Shown here piece after piece: positions 5,776 through 7,114 of a DNA stretch of 7,114 bases. Positions within the stretch are counted from its first letter, which is position 1. Each line of letters begins with the position of its first letter. Source of the DNA: an uncultured Lachnospiraceae bacterium (GTDB lineage: Bacteria > Bacillota > Clostridia > Lachnospirales > Lachnospiraceae); assembly GCA_902766845.1 (NCBI GenBank), contig CACXFD010000014.1:1-7114 (forward strand), in the 5' to 3' direction. The notes under the pieces were generated by a model that was not told the DNA's origin, ran no database searches, and saw only the letters and a program-made list of their open reading frames with translations. The position numbers were made by a program, and so were the translations under genes.

Positions 5776-5781
5776 CTCTCC
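5776..5781 (-). promoter_or_regulatory. Ribosome binding site that sets the thrC start
   Basis: GGAGAG on the minus strand ends five bases before the ATG at 5770. It fixes the start at the conserved MKEIAYYSTRG N-terminus; the 34 extra residues available upstream have no ribosome binding site and no family resemblance. Confidence 0.8.
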
Positions 5782-5843
5782 GAAACGGATGGTCTGCGGG
5801 ATGATCGGCGCGGCCCGGCAGGCGGGCGTCGGCTGACAGTCTC

Positions 5844-5872
5844 ACCATAACACAGAGCCGCGGTCTCTGCAA
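5844..5872 (-). promoter_or_regulatory. Possible promoter for thrC
   Basis: On the minus strand TTGCAG (5867-5872) and TATGGT (5844-5849) are separated by 17 bases. The -10 matches the consensus at four of six positions and the -35 at three of six. The -35 lies in the loop of the leuD-thrC hairpin. If used, thrC could be expressed independently of leuCD. The match is weak and thrC may simply be co-transcribed. Confidence 0.35.
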
Positions 5873-5884
5873 GAGGACCGCGGC
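5857..5884. terminator. Hairpin between leuD and thrC, T-run only on the plus strand
   Basis: A perfect 9-bp stem GCCGCGGTC/GACCGCGGC (5857-5865 with 5876-5884) encloses a 10-base loop. On the minus strand, in the direction of leuD and thrC, it is followed by TCTGTGTTATGG, not a proper T-run. On the plus strand TTTTTTCTTTTT (5889-5900) follows after four bases. It may weaken leuCD read-through into thrC, stabilise the leuCD message end, or stop antisense transcripts. A competing short pairing CAGAG/CTCTG (5853-5857 with 5865-5869) overlaps it. Confidence 0.5.
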
Positions 5885-5906
5885 CCGCTTTTTTCTTTTT
5901 CAGGGC

Positions 5907-6395
5907 TTACGCCTGCTCGTTGACGTAGTTGACCAGTCCGCCGGCGCGGATGATCTTCTGGATGAATTCCGGGAACGGCTGTCCCTGGAAGCTCTGTCCG
6001 GTCGTTTCGTCCGTGATCACGCCGCTGTCGAAATCGATCCGGACCTGATCGCCGGCGCCGATGGCCTTGGCGGCTTCCGGGCACTCGATGATCGGCATGC
6101 CGATGTTGATCGCGTTGCGGTAGAAGATCCGCGCGAAGCTCTCCGCCACGATGCACCCGGTCCCGCAGGTCTGGATCACCTGCGGCGCGTGCTCGCGCGA
6201 TGAGCCGCAGCCGAAATTCTTGCCGGCCACGATGATGTCCCCGGGCTGCACGTTCTGAACGAAGGTCTGATCGATGTCCTCCATGCAGTGCGACGCCAGC
6301 TCCTCCTTATCCTGAATGGCCAGATAACGGGCCGGGATGATGACGTCCGTATCCACGTTGTCCCCGTATTTGAAAACACGTCCCTTGACTTCCAT
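5907..6395 (-). CDS. leuD: 3-isopropylmalate dehydratase small subunit
   Basis: The product is 162 residues, the short (about 160-residue) LeuD/HacB-type small subunit found in Clostridia and archaea, not the roughly 200-residue enterobacterial form. With LeuC it makes the cytoplasmic isomerase that converts 2-isopropylmalate to 3-isopropylmalate in leucine synthesis. Visible motifs are GDNVDTDVIIPARYL at residues 11-25, the swivel-domain signature KNFGCGSSREHAP at 59-71, and SFARIFYRNAINIGMP at 86-101, followed by the short C-terminal lobe. The start has AGGGG seven bases upstream. It begins 33 bases after the leuC stop codon, so the two subunits are almost certainly co-transcribed and made together. 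A related homoaconitase-type activity cannot be excluded from sequence alone, but leucine synthesis is much more likely. Confidence 0.95.
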   Translation of the reverse strand: MEVKGRVFKYGDNVDTDVIIPARYLAIQDKEELASHCMEDIDQTFVQNVQPGDIIVAGKNFGCGSSREHAPQVIQTCGTGCIVAESFARIFYRNAINIGMPIIECPEAAKAIGAGDQVRIDFDSGVITDETTGQSFQGQPFPEFIQKIIRAGGLVNYVNEQA

Positions 6396-6428
6396 GGTGT
6401 TTCCCCTTTGGTGTGATGATCTCAGTCT

Positions 6429-7114
6429 TTACAGTGTCCGCGGGTCCGTCAGATAGCCGGTCAGCGCGCTGGCCGCGGCCACGGCCGGGCTGGCCAGATA
6501 GACTTCCGACGCCGTGTGGCCCATGCGGCCCACGAAGTTCCGGTTGGTGGTCGAAACGCAGCGCTCCCCGGCCGCCAGGATGCCCATATATCCGCCCAGG
6601 CACGGGCCGCAGGTAGGCGTGGAGACCACGCAGCCGGCTTCGATGAAGTCCTTCAGGTACCCCTTCTCCAGGCACTCGAGATAAATGGCCTGTGTAGCCG
6701 GGATCACGATCACGCGCAGCCCGTCCGCGACCTTTTTGCCGCGCAGGATGTCCGCCGCGATCTGCATGTCCTGCATGCGTCCGTTGGTGCAGGAGCCGAT
6801 GACCACCTGGTCCATCTTCACCCGGCCGATCTGATCGAACGTGCGGGTGTTCTCCGGCAGGTGCGGGAACGAGACCGTAGGCTCGAGCGCGGACAGATCG
6901 ATCTCATAGGTCTTTTCATAGACCGCGTCCGGATCCGCCTCATAGACCGTATACGGCTTCTGACCGTGGGCCTTCATGTATTCGACGGTCTTCTCGTCCA
7001 CCGGGAAGATTCCGTTCTTTCCGCCGGCCTCGATCGCCATGTTGCAGATCGTGAAGCGGTCGTCCATCGTCAGGGACGCCACGCCCTCGCCGGCAAATTC
7101 CATGGACTGGTACA
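6429..7114 (-). CDS. leuC: 3-isopropylmalate dehydratase large subunit, C-terminal part (cut by window edge)
   Basis: About 228 residues of the carboxy-terminal half are visible; the frame is open through the right edge (the residues just before MEFAGEG read YQS), so the true start is outside. This is the aconitase-family catalytic subunit that binds a [4Fe-4S] cluster. Counting from the Met at 7103, the cluster cysteines are Cys105 in VIGSCTNGRM and Cys165 and Cys168 in TPTCGPCLGG. Other family blocks are MEFAGEGVASLTMDDRFTIC followed by NMAIEAGGKNGIF, VIPATQAIYLECLEKGYL, and RNFVGRMGHTASEVYLASPA with AVAAASALTGYLTDPR at the end. These fit the roughly 420-residue clostridial/archaeal LeuC type. 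It is followed by leuD after 33 bases. The promoter and any leader regulation of the leu genes lie beyond the window. Confidence 0.96.
   Translation of the reverse strand, partial: YQSMEFAGEGVASLTMDDRFTICNMAIEAGGKNGIFPVDEKTVEYMKAHGQKPYTVYEADPDAVYEKTYEIDLSALEPTVSFPHLPENTRTFDQIGRVKMDQVVIGSCTNGRMQDMQIAADILRGKKVADGLRVIVIPATQAIYLECLEKGYLKDFIEAGCVVSTPTCGPCLGGYMGILAAGERCVSTTNRNFVGRMGHTASEVYLASPAVAAASALTGYLTDPRTL

Noticed and set aside
4577..5836. 419-codon open frame on the plus strand across thrC
   Set aside because: It is antisense to thrC, which is certain from its motifs; the composition is that of a GC-rich shadow frame and no family is recognisable.
5771..5872. N-terminal extension of thrC
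   Set aside because: The extra 34 residues lie over the hairpin and possible promoter, have no ribosome binding site, and precede the conserved ThrC N-terminus.
5771..5906. T-box or amino acid riboswitch ahead of thrC
   Set aside because: The spacer is too short, and no T-box sequence (the conserved AGGGTGG-type element) or terminator/antiterminator pair with a proper T-run on the gene strand was found. Control of leuC, if any, would be outside the window.

Overview
The window looks like chromosomal DNA from a GC-rich member of the Firmicutes, most likely Clostridia and perhaps a Lachnospiraceae-like lineage. Three things suggest this. A divergent rpmB / yloU-yloV(fakA) pair with recG downstream is a Bacillus/Clostridia gene order. 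L28 has the zinc-binding CxxC...CxxC form. Nearly every gene has a strong GGAGG-type ribosome binding site. The species assignment is inference from the sequence alone. No mobile element, CRISPR array, tRNA or rRNA was seen, and every gene present is an ordinary housekeeping or biosynthetic gene.

Left part (1-2903, minus strand): a yloU (Asp23/Gls24 family) - fakA (fatty acid kinase, DAK2 family) - recG (helicase, cut by the window's left edge) series, transcribed right to left from a predicted promoter at about 2957-2985. A very stable hairpin with a short T-run lies between fakA and recG, 19 bases before the recG start codon. The serine dehydratase genes that separate yloV from recG in Bacillus subtilis are absent.

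Middle (2904-4285): a 299-base divergent control region with two 14-bp perfect palindromes and promoters facing both ways. Next comes rpmB (ribosomal protein L28, plus strand), whose leader can fold around its Shine-Dalgarno. A bidirectional terminator is shared with the convergent gene for a CarD-family RNA polymerase-binding protein. The CarD-like gene has a near-consensus promoter with duplicated AGTATAC boxes and a leader hairpin. The rest of its upstream region is AT-rich and carries the thrC terminator.

Right part (4286-7114, minus strand): leuC (isopropylmalate isomerase large subunit, cut by the right edge) - leuD (small subunit) - thrC (threonine synthase). LeuC and LeuD together form the leucine-pathway isomerase. 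ThrC makes threonine, the precursor of isoleucine, so this is a branched-chain/aspartate-family amino acid cluster. A hairpin plus a possible promoter lies between leuD and thrC.

I found no clear previously undescribed system. The items most worth checking are regulatory: the rpmB leader fold, the paired boxes at the CarD-like promoter, the palindromes between yloU and rpmB, and the hairpins at the fakA-recG and leuD-thrC junctions.
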